Shown here in pieces: positions 34,486-42,895 of a stretch of DNA of 55,554 nt. Origin of the DNA: JAJFUE01 sp039683515 (GTDB taxonomy: Bacteria > Sumerlaeota > Sumerlaeia > MVZB01). The notes under the pieces were generated by a model, which saw nothing but the letters and a program-made list of their open reading frames with translations, searched no databases and was not told the DNA's origin. Made by a program: the position numbers and the translations under genes. How positions within the stretch are numbered: position 1 is the stretch's first letter; every line of letters begins with the position of its first letter. The stretch is taken from positions 1 to 55,554 of the forward strand of contig JBDKRG010000032.1 in the NCBI GenBank assembly GCA_039683515.1, in the 5' to 3' direction.

Positions 34486-37400
34486 TCAGCCGCTGTATCG
34501 CTGGGTCGAGCCCAGCAGGCGCATTTCGATCGTCACCGGCAGGTGGGCCGTGTCGACGTCCGGGAACCGCTTCTTGTCGTAGGTCCAGATCAGGACGGCT
34601 TCGGCCTGGCCGCGGGCGGGGACCTTCGGCAGGACCACCTTGCCCATCAGCTGGTCGTCGCGCTTTTCGGGGCCGGTGTAGAAGCTGACCTCGACGCCGC
34701 GGGCCTCGGTCTCGCCGCGGTTGTCGACCGTGGCGTGGATCTGGTAACGGCCGAGGCGAATGTCCTCTTCCGTGCGCGGCGCGGGCCGGACCGGTTTCGT
34801 GCGCGCCAGGTTGCACTTGGTGCGGACGAAGATCGAGTGCGTCGCCACCTGCTCGACGGCGTTGGCCGGGGGCGCGCCGCCGACCGGCTTGAGCCGGATC
34901 CACACCTTGCGGATGCCGGCGTTGTAGACCGGATCCCAGCGCAGGGTCACGGGCCATGTGCGGCCGGCCCCGAGGGCGGGGATTTCCGTCGGCGGGAGGG
35001 CCGACTGGATCGGCAGGATGTTGCCGCCGCGCTCGGGCGGGCCGTCGAGCAGCTCGGCGATCATCGGCCCGGAGACCGAGGCGCCGGCGTTTTCGACGTC
35101 GAACATCACGTCGATCGTGTGGCCTTCCGTGACCGGCTCGGGATCGTGCCGGATCGAGGCCGGGACGATCCGAAGGCGCGGGGCGCCCTTGAGCGTCGCG
35201 GTCGTGATGCTGTCGCCGCTGATGCTGTAGGCGATGCGCTCGATGGCGGGGGCCGCGGCGTCGTCGGGAGTCGAGTTGGCGGCAAACTGCAATTCGACGG
35301 TGGTCGGCTCGGCCTGAAAGGTCATGCCGGCGGTCAACGCCACCACGCGCTGCTCGCCGGGCTGGAGCCTGACGTTTTCGCGAATGTAGACATCGCCGGA
35401 CGAAGAAACCAGGGACAGCAACTGGTTTCCCGTCGCCGCGCCACCCATGTTGCGCACCGTCGCCTGCGCCCGGACGTGATGGTTGTCGGTCCTCTCGACT
35501 TGGACCGCCTCGATTTTCACCCGCGGCCGCTCCGCCTTGACCAGCGCGCCCGCCGTAAAATCCCGGCCCTGGGATGGATTCCACCCATAGACGCAGACCC
35601 GCAGGTCGGCCGGGGTCGCCACGTTGGGCGGCAGTTGGTAGTTCAGCTTGACCCGGCCGTCACGATAAGCCGTGGGCTCGCCTTCCCAAAGGCGTTTGCC
35701 GCGGACATCCTCGACCCAGATCCGCGCCTGCCCGGAGGCGGGGCTGACCCCCGTCACCCAGGCCGAATGCCGGCTGTCGGTCAGATCGGGATTGATGGCG
35801 GGTTCGCTCAGGTTCAGCGGCAGCCACTGCTGCGCCAGCTGCAGCCGGAGGGCCGGGTCGCCGAGCAGGATATACATATAGATCATGTCGCGCGGGCCGT
35901 CGCCAAGGGCAAGCCGCAGCCGGGCGAGCGTGCTCATCTCGCCGAAGCCGCGCATGTTGTCCTCGAACATCGCCCGGCGCCACAGCCGCGCGAACGTCAG
36001 GTGGGCGGGGGTGGTCCCGGGGCCCGAGGGGACGAACATGCCGACGGCCCCGGCCTCGGGCGTCCGCATCAGGTCCTCGCTGATGTTGAGGTTCCAGGGC
36101 GGGTCCGGATAGTCAATGGCGCCAGTGTTGCAGGTGTAATTGACAATGAACGGGAAGCAGCCGCCGACAGGCTTGAGGTGCTGGGTGTCCCGGTTTTGCG
36201 AGTCGCCGCCGAACCAGATGCGCTCGTCGCACCAGATGTTGGGCGAGCCGTGGCCGAAGAAGTCGAGAAAGGCTGTCCCCTGATTCATCGCGTCGAGGAT
36301 CGCGCCGGTGGCCGCCGTGCTGACCTTCATCATCTTCTTTTCCATCTCATAGACGCGGGCCACGTCCGCGTCCGGGGCATACCAGTTGTCCTCGAGGGGA
36401 AGATCGTCAAGATAAATACAATGAGCCGCGAACGCATTGGGGGTCCACTCCGAGCGGAGCGTCTCGGCCGCGTTGCGGAACGTCTCGCCGCGCTCGGTCT
36501 CGTCGGCGACGTAGGTCAGGCGCGCGCGCCACGGTCCGAGCGTGCGGTTGCGGGCGTAGCGAACCGTTTTCTCCACGACCGCCTTGGCGTCCTTGAGGTT
36601 GTTGACCGAGATGCGGCCCAGCATCGTGTCGGGGAGGTTGTCGTCGCCGCAGAACATCGTGAACCAGGCGTCGGAGGCCCAGGTCTCGGTAAATTCATAC
36701 GAGTAGGACGGCACTAAATGAGGGACACTGTTGCGCAGGCGGTTCAGGAAGTCACTGTTGCAGTCGCCGAACAGGAGCACATACGGGGGCGCGCCGCCGG
36801 CCCACGCGCTCATCGCACGCTTTAAGTAGCGGCCGATAACCTCAGGATTGAGAACGCCGTCGCCAAAGAAATCGTAAAGCGATTCGATATTGACGACGCG
36901 CGTCGAGAGGCCGCGCTCCTGGTTGAGCTGGAGGAGCGGGTCGAGCGCCGGCATCAGCGACGGGTGGGCGATGATCAGGTAGTCGACGGGCGATCCGGCG
37001 CGCAGGATTTCGTCGTCGAACTTGACGGGCTGAACGTCCAAACCGGGGACACGGGCCGGATCGTAGACTTCGGTGCGCTGGCCGAGCAGGTTGGAAACAA
37101 GGAACGAGCCGTCGGCGATCTGAATGCGCCGGACTTCCCCGCCGGCGATCTGGAGCGGGATGAGGCCGCCCTGCCTTGAAAGGGGATCCGCCTGAATCCG
37201 GCCGAGCATCGGCGTGGATGTGGAGTCGGGCCCGAACACGAACCGGCCGCCGACCATCGTCGGCGTCGCGGGGTAGCTGACCTGGATCCGGTCGAACCAG
37301 ATCTCGGAATCGGCGTCGGTCCGCGTGGCCGTGGTCGGCTCGGTGACGCGCAGCGTGAGCGTGTTCGTGCCGTCGCGCAGCATGGACGCCGGGATCGCCG

Positions 37401-38733
37401 CGCTCCACGACTGCTTCAGCGGATCCTGCAAGCGCCATTTGGCGATCTCGCGGTCGCCGATCGAAAGGCTCAGGCCGGTCCCCTTCCAGTCCCGCGGCTC
37501 GCCAAGGGCGACGAAATCGAGCCGGGCGCGGGCGTCGCCGCCGGCGGCCGGGCGATGAATCGGAACGGCCAGTTCGAGCGTGCCGGTCGTCTCGATCCTG
37601 CGGTCGACCCACTCGACGCCGGTGATGCTGAGGAGGTCGTCCTGCTCGAGCAGGCGCTCCTGGTCGTTCTCGAGGCCGGACTGGGCCTGCACCCGATCGA
37701 GCGCAACAGGCTTTGCGCCGGCCGGGGGGGCGTATTCGGCCCAGCGAGCCGCCGCGGCATGGGCCGAGACGGTCACCCAATACGCCTGCCGCCGGCTGTA
37801 TTTCGATTTGGAGCCCTGGCCATAGAAATAAACGCCCCGCAGGTCCTCCCCCCGGTCCTCAACCATGACCGGGACAGGCTTGCCGAGCGAGAAGACCCTG
37901 ACGCGCTCGAGCTCGGAGGGGGACTGGATGAGGCCGGCGGCCTGAAGCGCCTCGCGGGAGATGCGGTAGAGGCCGTCGGTTTCCACGCAGGCCTTCAGCC
38001 ACGTCTTGCCGTCCGGGACGAGCGGGCGCGGGTCGGTCATTTGCACGGGGGGCGTGGGCTCGGTCTCCCAGCGGCCGAGGTCGCCGGGATTGGCGACGAG
38101 CGCGGCCGCGAGCCGGCGCATCGGGTGGGTCTCCGGGATGGTCGACTTGGCGGCCTGGAAGGCCTTGTCGGGTTTCACGCCGATTACGAGCGTGACGTCG
38201 ACAGCCCCGTTGCCGCGGGCGATCGAGCGGAACGGCTCCCAGAATTTCCGGCCCAGGTCGAGGTGCCAGAGCGGCCAGTTGCGGACGAGTCCGCACGGCC
38301 GCAGCTTGATCGCGCGGCCGGCATCGACCCGGTTGATGTCGATCGGCGCGCCGCCGACGGCGCCGCCGGCGATTTTCGCCGAAACCTCCGCCCCGAGCGG
38401 GAAGGTCAGGTTGAAGCCGGACGGCTCGAACCCGTCGGGCGGGGCCGCCCCCTCCGGCAGCCGCACCCGGAGCGTCAGGCTGGTTCCGTCGGAAGAAAGG
38501 GCGGTGATTTGGATCGGGTCGCCCGACCAGGCGGCCGGCCGCCCGGTGACCGTCGCGGCCGCGGCGCCGGATTGCCGCGCGGCGGGACCGGTTTTCGGCC
38601 CCGGCTCGCCGCAGGCGGAAAACAGCGCCGCCAGGGCCAGCGCCACGCCCATGAGGGCACGACGCTGATTCCGGACGCGGGCGCAAGCATGGGGAGCCAT
38701 GCGCTTGAAGGGGTGATTTATTTTAAGTTCCAT
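34486..38733 (-). CDS. Gingipain-like (peptidase C25) lipoprotein 1 with CARDB-type C-terminus
   Basis: 1415 residues. The ATG at 38733 gives a basic N-region, hydrophobic stretch and lipobox-like LFSAC, so export and lipidation are likely. An N-terminal ~200 residues precede a region (DPRPLVPDGKTWLKACVETDGLYRI) shared with lipoprotein 2. The peptidase core runs from about residue 590 (DYLIIAHPSLMPALDPLL), with YVLLFGDCNSDFL, catalytic His828 in FFGHGSPNIW and Cys868 in NYTCNTGAID. Past it are CARDB/FN3-like beta domains (VRNMGGAATGNQLLSLVSSSG, DVENAGASVSGPMIAELLDG). C25 family members are usually secreted cysteine proteases, and this one lacks the type IX sorting domain. The tadA and methyltransferase genes follow on the same strand. 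Confidence 0.85.
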   Translation of the reverse strand: MELKINHPFKRMAPHACARVRNQRRALMGVALALAALFSACGEPGPKTGPAARQSGAAAATVTGRPAAWSGDPIQITALSSDGTSLTLRVRLPEGAAPPDGFEPSGFNLTFPLGAEVSAKIAGGAVGGAPIDINRVDAGRAIKLRPCGLVRNWPLWHLDLGRKFWEPFRSIARGNGAVDVTLVIGVKPDKAFQAAKSTIPETHPMRRLAAALVANPGDLGRWETEPTPPVQMTDPRPLVPDGKTWLKACVETDGLYRISREALQAAGLIQSPSELERVRVFSLGKPVPVMVEDRGEDLRGVYFYGQGSKSKYSRRQAYWVTVSAHAAAARWAEYAPPAGAKPVALDRVQAQSGLENDQERLLEQDDLLSITGVEWVDRRIETTGTLELAVPIHRPAAGGDARARLDFVALGEPRDWKGTGLSLSIGDREIAKWRLQDPLKQSWSAAIPASMLRDGTNTLTLRVTEPTTATRTDADSEIWFDRIQVSYPATPTMVGGRFVFGPDSTSTPMLGRIQADPLSRQGGLIPLQIAGGEVRRIQIADGSFLVSNLLGQRTEVYDPARVPGLDVQPVKFDDEILRAGSPVDYLIIAHPSLMPALDPLLQLNQERGLSTRVVNIESLYDFFGDGVLNPEVIGRYLKRAMSAWAGGAPPYVLLFGDCNSDFLNRLRNSVPHLVPSYSYEFTETWASDAWFTMFCGDDNLPDTMLGRISVNNLKDAKAVVEKTVRYARNRTLGPWRARLTYVADETERGETFRNAAETLRSEWTPNAFAAHCIYLDDLPLEDNWYAPDADVARVYEMEKKMMKVSTAATGAILDAMNQGTAFLDFFGHGSPNIWCDERIWFGGDSQNRDTQHLKPVGGCFPFIVNYTCNTGAIDYPDPPWNLNISEDLMRTPEAGAVGMFVPSGPGTTPAHLTFARLWRRAMFEDNMRGFGEMSTLARLRLALGDGPRDMIYMYILLGDPALRLQLAQQWLPLNLSEPAINPDLTDSRHSAWVTGVSPASGQARIWVEDVRGKRLWEGEPTAYRDGRVKLNYQLPPNVATPADLRVCVYGWNPSQGRDFTAGALVKAERPRVKIEAVQVERTDNHHVRAQATVRNMGGAATGNQLLSLVSSSGDVYIRENVRLQPGEQRVVALTAGMTFQAEPTTVELQFAANSTPDDAAAPAIERIAYSISGDSITTATLKGAPRLRIVPASIRHDPEPVTEGHTIDVMFDVENAGASVSGPMIAELLDGPPERGGNILPIQSALPPTEIPALGAGRTWPVTLRWDPVYNAGIRKVWIRLKPVGGAPPANAVEQVATHSIFVRTKCNLARTKPVRPAPRTEEDIRLGRYQIHATVDNRGETEARGVEVSFYTGPEKRDDQLMGKVVLPKVPARGQAEAVLIWTYDKKRFPDVDTAHLPVTIEMRLLGSTQRYSG

Positions 38734-38738
38734 ACTGC

Positions 38739-38768
38739 TTGACAAATTGGCCCTGGGGTGGCTATGAA
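38739..38768 (+). promoter_or_regulatory. Putative sigma70 promoter of rpmE
   Basis: -35 TTGACA (38739-38744, perfect), an 18-bp spacer and -10 TATGAA (38763-38768, 4 of 6). The predicted RNA would begin near 38776, leaving a ~93-nt leader before rpmE. Confidence 0.5.
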
Positions 38769-38778
38769 TATTTGTTTG

Positions 38779-38868
38779 CGTACGGCAGGGGCGGCCCGCG
38801 GTACGCCCGAGGCGGTGGTCCCAGGTCGGGGCCTAACGTCTCAACGAGATTCTAAAGGGATACGCGTC
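38779..38868 (+). promoter_or_regulatory. Possible structured leader of rpmE
   Basis: The untranslated leader has GCGTAC and GTACGC as potential stem ends (38779-38784 and 38802-38807) around a G/C-rich core, plus GGTGGTCCCAGG and GGTCGGGGCC. Ribosomal protein L31 leaders are known regulatory elements in several phyla. The fold here is only suggested by eye. Confidence 0.25.
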
Positions 38869-39108
38869 ATGAAACAAGGCATTCATCCAAAGTACGAGTA
38901 CACGACCATCCGTTGCGCATGCGGCGCCGAGTACAAGGTCCGCTCGACCAAGCCGGGCCAGCGCCTGGAAATCTGCGCCTCGTGCCATCCGTTCTTCACC
39001 GGCCGCCAGAAGCTGGTCGACACGGCCGGCCGCGTCGAGAAGTTCAAGAAGCGCTACGCCAAGTTCCAGCAGCCGGCCGAAAAGCCCGCCGCCGAGCAGC
39101 AGAGCTAA
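38869..39108 (+). CDS. rpmE: 50S ribosomal protein L31, zinc-binding form
   Basis: 79 residues, ATG at 38869 with AAAGGGA 8 bases upstream. MKQGIHPKYEYTTIRCACG starts the protein; the zinc ligands are C16 and C18 plus C36 and C39 (EICASCH), i.e. the zinc-containing L31 type. FFTGRQKLVDTAGRVEKFKKRYA is highly typical. The C-terminal PAEKPAAEQQS is a longer, disordered tail. The upstream in-frame stretch from 38758 is leader, not protein. It is a monocistronic unit with its own promoter and a strong terminator, divergent from the C25-like lipoprotein gene. Confidence 0.95.
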   Translation: MKQGIHPKYEYTTIRCACGAEYKVRSTKPGQRLEICASCHPFFTGRQKLVDTAGRVEKFKKRYAKFQQPAEKPAAEQQS

Positions 39109-39130
39109 GGCGACCATATAATCATCCAGG

Positions 39131-39171
39131 CAGCCTGGCCGGGGTTCACCCCCCGGCGAGGCTGTTTTTTT
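39131..39171 (+). terminator. Intrinsic terminator of rpmE
   Basis: CAGCCTGGCCGGGG (39131-39144) pairs with CCCCGGCGAGGCTG (39151-39164) across TTCACC, with a small bulge, followed by seven T. Confidence 0.85.
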
Positions 39172-39306
39172 ATCCGCCTGAAACCATCGGCGGCCCGGCG
39201 ACAAAAGCCAATCCATGGTTCACAGATTTGTGGCGCGCATCGCCACCAGATGTTATTTAATCTCTCATTGCTTGCGGATTGCCCCTGATACTCGGAGGTC
39301 GGCTGG

Positions 39307-39723
39307 ATGTTCGTTGCGCTGCTATTCATGTTCATCGGGCTCTTTTTCGTGATCGCGTTCCTGGCGGCTGCGATCTCGGTGATCATGCATTGGGACCATC
39401 CGGCCGAGCGCGCCGAAAAAATCGGCCTGCTGCTGAAGCTCATCCCGGGCCTGTTCTGGGGGATCGGCTCGTTCTGCTTCACGTTCCAGATGCTGATGTG
39501 GAACTACGGGGCGCTCAGCCCGACGGGCTCGAAAACCTTTGCCGTCGCTCGGCACGGCTCGACGCATTACGTCAACGGCCCGCTCTACCACTGGATGCTG
39601 GGCATCACCGGCGTGTGCCTGGCCGGCCTCATCGTCTCGGTCATCATCTGGAAGGCCAGGTCAAAAGCGGCAAAAGCGGCCGCGGCCACGAACCCCGCGG
39701 ACAAACGGGACCTGGATTACTGA
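39307..39723 (+). CDS. Small hypothetical membrane protein (three TM segments)
   Basis: 138 residues, ATG at 39307 with GGAGG about 9 bases upstream. The N-terminal hydrophobic segment is LLFMFIGLFFVIAFLAAAISVIM. A second is near LIPGLFWGIGSFCFTFQMLM and a third is ITGVCLAGLIVSVIIW; the tail is short and basic (KARSKAAKAAAA). A loop containing HPAERAEKIG precedes the second segment, and LSPTGSKTFAVARHGSTHYVNGPLYH follows it. I recognise no family. It is probably cotranscribed with nothing: rpmE ends in a terminator and the next gene lies 290 bp away. Confidence 0.7.
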   Translation: MFVALLFMFIGLFFVIAFLAAAISVIMHWDHPAERAEKIGLLLKLIPGLFWGIGSFCFTFQMLMWNYGALSPTGSKTFAVARHGSTHYVNGPLYHWMLGITGVCLAGLIVSVIIWKARSKAAKAAAATNPADKRDLDY

Positions 39724-40013
39724 GCCCCCCTGCATCCATATCATCATCCGACCCGATCACGGCCTGAATTTCCCAGACATGATCCGCCGGAAAATTCTCC
39801 GTTTCCTCCGTTGCCTTCTGTTCATTCCCGTCTTCAAGAATTTCTCCGCATCCCTGCCACAACAATTTGTTTGACTTCATGCGAGCCGGAACTAAATTGG
39901 ACCTCGACTTATTACCATCTACGTTTGTTTATTATGATCACGGGATCATTTTTCTAGCTCAATGATTAGCACGCCGGCTCCCGGGCCCGCGTGCTCAATC
40001 GAAGGCAACCAAA
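39724..40013. other. Intergenic region with CTCCGTT-type simple repeat
   Basis: TCTCCGTTTCCTCCGTTGCCTTCTGTTC (39797-39824) repeats an idea seen at 50537-50574. A small hairpin, ATGATC-ACGG-GATCAT followed by five T, is at 39935-39955. No gene is visible. Confidence 0.5.
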
Positions 40014-42398
40014 ATGAAGATGACCCGGTTCGGAGCGGCTGCGCGCGCCTTTGCGCGCATGGCGGCCGGGCTGCTGATCGTGGCGGGATGGCCCGGCCGG
40101 GCGGACGCGCAAACGGGGACTCGAGCCGAGGTGGGGATCGAGGCCGCGGCCCTTCTGGGCGAGGCCGCGGTGCGCAACACGTTCGGCGACGCATGCTTCA
40201 TGGACGCGACCCCGTATTTCGCCCCCGACCTCGGCGTGTCCGTCTACGCATTGGAATACACACGGCATGACACCGGCACCACCGTGACCGTGATCGCAAG
40301 CGGCCGGCGCGACGACTGCCCGGTAATCATGATGTGGCAGGGCGTGCCCCGGCACAAGGACCCGCGCACGCTGGCGGCGGCGCGCGAGAAAATCAAGGCG
40401 CAATTCGGCGTCCAAGCCGGCTCGCCGAGCCGGCTGTTCTGGCTCGACGCGTACGAACTGTGGGCGGAATTCCCGGAGAGGATCCCGAAGACGGGCCGGC
40501 CCATTCTCTACAACCTCTACACGGCCGAAATCGCCGATCTTCAAGACCTGGCCGGAAAATGGAAAAACCGGCTCGCCAACACCGCTTTCACGCAGGCATC
40601 GCGGGAGCTGAAAGCGGATCTCGCCTCGGCCGGCGCCACGAACGATCCCGTCATCAAGGAGGCGCAGGCCGCGGCCGGCCGCGCCGACCACGTCGATGCG
40701 CTCTGGAAGGACGCGGATGCCTGGCTGGCCGGCGAAGGCCCGAAGAAACTCGTGACGGGCGGCCGGGCGGTGAATCGAGCGCTCGCCTCGGCCAACGGGA
40801 TCGCGGTGACCTTCCCGAACGCATCGGGGATCGCGCTGCAACGCATGAAGGAGTATCGGATCCGCTGGAGCGTGTCGGGATCGGTCGGCTCGGCGGTCAA
40901 AATCCAGCTCTACAAGGGCGGCTCGGCGGTCAAAACCATCGCCTCGAGCGTGCCGGCGTCGGACGGCGGCTACACGTGGTGGGTGCCCAGGGATCTGTCG
41001 CTCGGCGGCGACTACAAGATCAAAATTACGTCGACGAGCCATTCGTCGATCAACGACCGTAGCGACAACGCGTTCACGATCGCCGCGTATTCCGGCCCGC
41101 CGTCGCACAAGGAGCATTACATCAGCGGCGTCCCCAACATCAACCAGGAGGACGTGCCCGACTGCGGCGTGGTCTCCTCGATGGACGTGATCCTCTACTG
41201 GGACCGGCACGGCTATCACCGGCTCGTCGACGGCTCCGACCTGCAGACGCTCCGAACGACGCTCCGGCAGGCGATGCACTACGACGCCGGGACCTACAGC
41301 CAGAACGAGGCGGACGGGATCCGGGAATATTGCAACGACGCCGCGTACCGGCGCCAGTATTCGTTCCAGGTTTCCGGCCCGCAATACGTGTCCATGGCCT
41401 CCGACCCGTTCCCGACGCTCGTGAAGGAAATCCATGACGGCCACCCCGTCCGGATCGTGGTGCGGAATTACACCGACGATCCGAACAACCCGACCGACAA
41501 GGGCTACGTCGATGCCGACGGCGCCGGGAGCCATGCGATGTGCGTGGTCGGTTACGTCCAGAACACGCTGTTTGCCGGCCACGCGGGCAACCGCTGGGTC
41601 ATCGTCCACGACAACCACAACCGGGGGGGCCATTTCCCCGACGCCGACGTGATCGACGACGAGCCCTACCTCGACTGGGACCGCGCCACCAACTGCATCA
41701 TCACCGTCAAGCCGGGGCCGTCCTCCAATCCCGTGGTCACCTACCCGAGCCCCGGCTCGCGCTCGGGGGCGATCGTGTGGAAAACCGGCCAAAGCCAGGA
41801 AATCACGTGGCGCAACTTCAAGGGTTCGTCCGTCAGGATCGAGCTCTACAAGGGCGCGGCGCTGAACCGCACGATCGCGTCCTCGACCGCCAACGACGGG
41901 TCGTTCACGTTCGCCGTGCCGGGGGGCCAGGCAAGCGGCTCGGACTACCGCGTCAGGATCGCTTCGCCGGGCGACTCGGCAAGCGATGACTCCGACGCCT
42001 GTTTCTCGATCGTCCCGGCCATCATGCCGCTCACCGCGAACGCGGCCGCGACGGACGCGCGCATTTCGCCCGCGGGCGGCACGGACTGGTATCGATTCAC
42101 CGTGCCGGCGACGGGGCTGTACACGATCGAAACATGGCCGGGCACGTTGCTCGACAACTACATGTATTTGTATGGGCCGAACGACCAGGCGAAACTGGTC
42201 GATCAGGACGACGACGACGGCACCGGGAACTCGGCCAAAATCGGCCCCCGCTCGCTGGCGCCCGGAACCTATTACGTCAAGGTCAGGCCGTTTTATTCCA
42301 GCGGCGCGGGGACATACAGCATCCAGGTGAGATCCGTCACGCCGGCGCCACGCGAGCGCGTCTCCGCCCACCGGCGCCTCGTCGACGACCGGCGCTGA
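40014..42398 (+). CDS. Secreted multidomain C39-like cysteine peptidase
   Basis: 794 residues. An Arg-rich start and hydrophobic segment (MAAGLLIVAGWPG) make a signal peptide ending near ADAQ. After a ~230-residue unassigned region comes an immunoglobulin-like module (EYRIRWSVSGSVGSAVKIQLYKGGSAVKTI) of the Kre9/KNH type. Then follows a papain-like C39_2 domain with Cys384 (VPDCGVVSS), His507 (GSHAMCVVGYV) and Asp533-Asn534 (VHDNH). A second KNH-like copy (ITWRNFKGSSVRIELYKGAALNRTI) and a C-terminal PPC domain (GGTDWYRFTVPATGLYTIET through SAKIGPRSLAPGTYYVKVRPF) complete it. C39_2 proteins include secreted peptidases; activity here is inferred from the triad. It is convergent with the tyrosine-rich gene. 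Confidence 0.85.
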   Translation: MKMTRFGAAARAFARMAAGLLIVAGWPGRADAQTGTRAEVGIEAAALLGEAAVRNTFGDACFMDATPYFAPDLGVSVYALEYTRHDTGTTVTVIASGRRDDCPVIMMWQGVPRHKDPRTLAAAREKIKAQFGVQAGSPSRLFWLDAYELWAEFPERIPKTGRPILYNLYTAEIADLQDLAGKWKNRLANTAFTQASRELKADLASAGATNDPVIKEAQAAAGRADHVDALWKDADAWLAGEGPKKLVTGGRAVNRALASANGIAVTFPNASGIALQRMKEYRIRWSVSGSVGSAVKIQLYKGGSAVKTIASSVPASDGGYTWWVPRDLSLGGDYKIKITSTSHSSINDRSDNAFTIAAYSGPPSHKEHYISGVPNINQEDVPDCGVVSSMDVILYWDRHGYHRLVDGSDLQTLRTTLRQAMHYDAGTYSQNEADGIREYCNDAAYRRQYSFQVSGPQYVSMASDPFPTLVKEIHDGHPVRIVVRNYTDDPNNPTDKGYVDADGAGSHAMCVVGYVQNTLFAGHAGNRWVIVHDNHNRGGHFPDADVIDDEPYLDWDRATNCIITVKPGPSSNPVVTYPSPGSRSGAIVWKTGQSQEITWRNFKGSSVRIELYKGAALNRTIASSTANDGSFTFAVPGGQASGSDYRVRIASPGDSASDDSDACFSIVPAIMPLTANAAATDARISPAGGTDWYRFTVPATGLYTIETWPGTLLDNYMYLYGPNDQAKLVDQDDDDGTGNSAKIGPRSLAPGTYYVKVRPFYSSGAGTYSIQVRSVTPAPRERVSAHRRLVDDRR

Positions 42399-42421
42399 TC
42401 ACCCCGTCATGCATTGCGCGA

Positions 42422-42844
42422 TCACCACCCGTAATACGGGTACGCGGGCCGGTACCGGCCGAACGGGTCGCCGTAGTAATAGCGGTACGGGTTCACATAA
42501 CCGTAATTGTAGCGGTTCGGGTTGATGTAACCATAGGGACCGTACGGGCTGTAGTAGTAGGGCGGGTACCAGCGCGGGTAACGATAGTCATAGGGATAGG
42601 GGCGGGGGTAGGAATAAGGGTATCCGTAATACCGGTAGGGGTAACGGTGCCGATCATAACGATCGTAGCGGTGATGGTAGCGATACGGCCGGTAGTCGAC
42701 CGGCGTGAAATCCGATCCGGTCAACTGCACCCATTGAGCCGTCTCGTGGGGAGGTCCGCCCGCTTCCGCGGCGGGGATGGCGGCCCACGCCCCGCCGCCG
42801 ATGATCAGCGCAAAACCTGCCGAATAGAAGAGCTGCCTGAACAT
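42422..42844 (-). CDS. Tyrosine-rich secreted protein
   Basis: 140 residues from ATG at 42844, which has AGGAGGG about 8 bases upstream (the earlier in-frame ATG at 42889 lacks one). The signal peptide MFRQLFYSAGFALIIGGGAW, with cleavage near AEA, is followed by ~25 ordinary residues. The last 91 residues contain 34 tyrosines with Arg, Pro, Gly and Asn, in motifs such as YRYHHRYDRYDRH and RYPYRYYGYPYSY. There is no cysteine. The domain is probably disordered, basic and aromatic, as in matrix, adhesive or crosslinked-surface proteins, but the function is unknown. It lies 51 bp downstream of the second C25-like lipoprotein gene and may be cotranscribed with it. Confidence 0.8.
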   Translation of the reverse strand: MFRQLFYSAGFALIIGGGAWAAIPAAEAGGPPHETAQWVQLTGSDFTPVDYRPYRYHHRYDRYDRHRYPYRYYGYPYSYPRPYPYDYRYPRWYPPYYYSPYGPYGYINPNRYNYGYVNPYRYYYGDPFGRYRPAYPYYGW

Positions 42845-42895
42845 CTCAGTCACCCTCCTCACATTCCATTTTAGCGCATTTCGGCTCAAAAAGAA

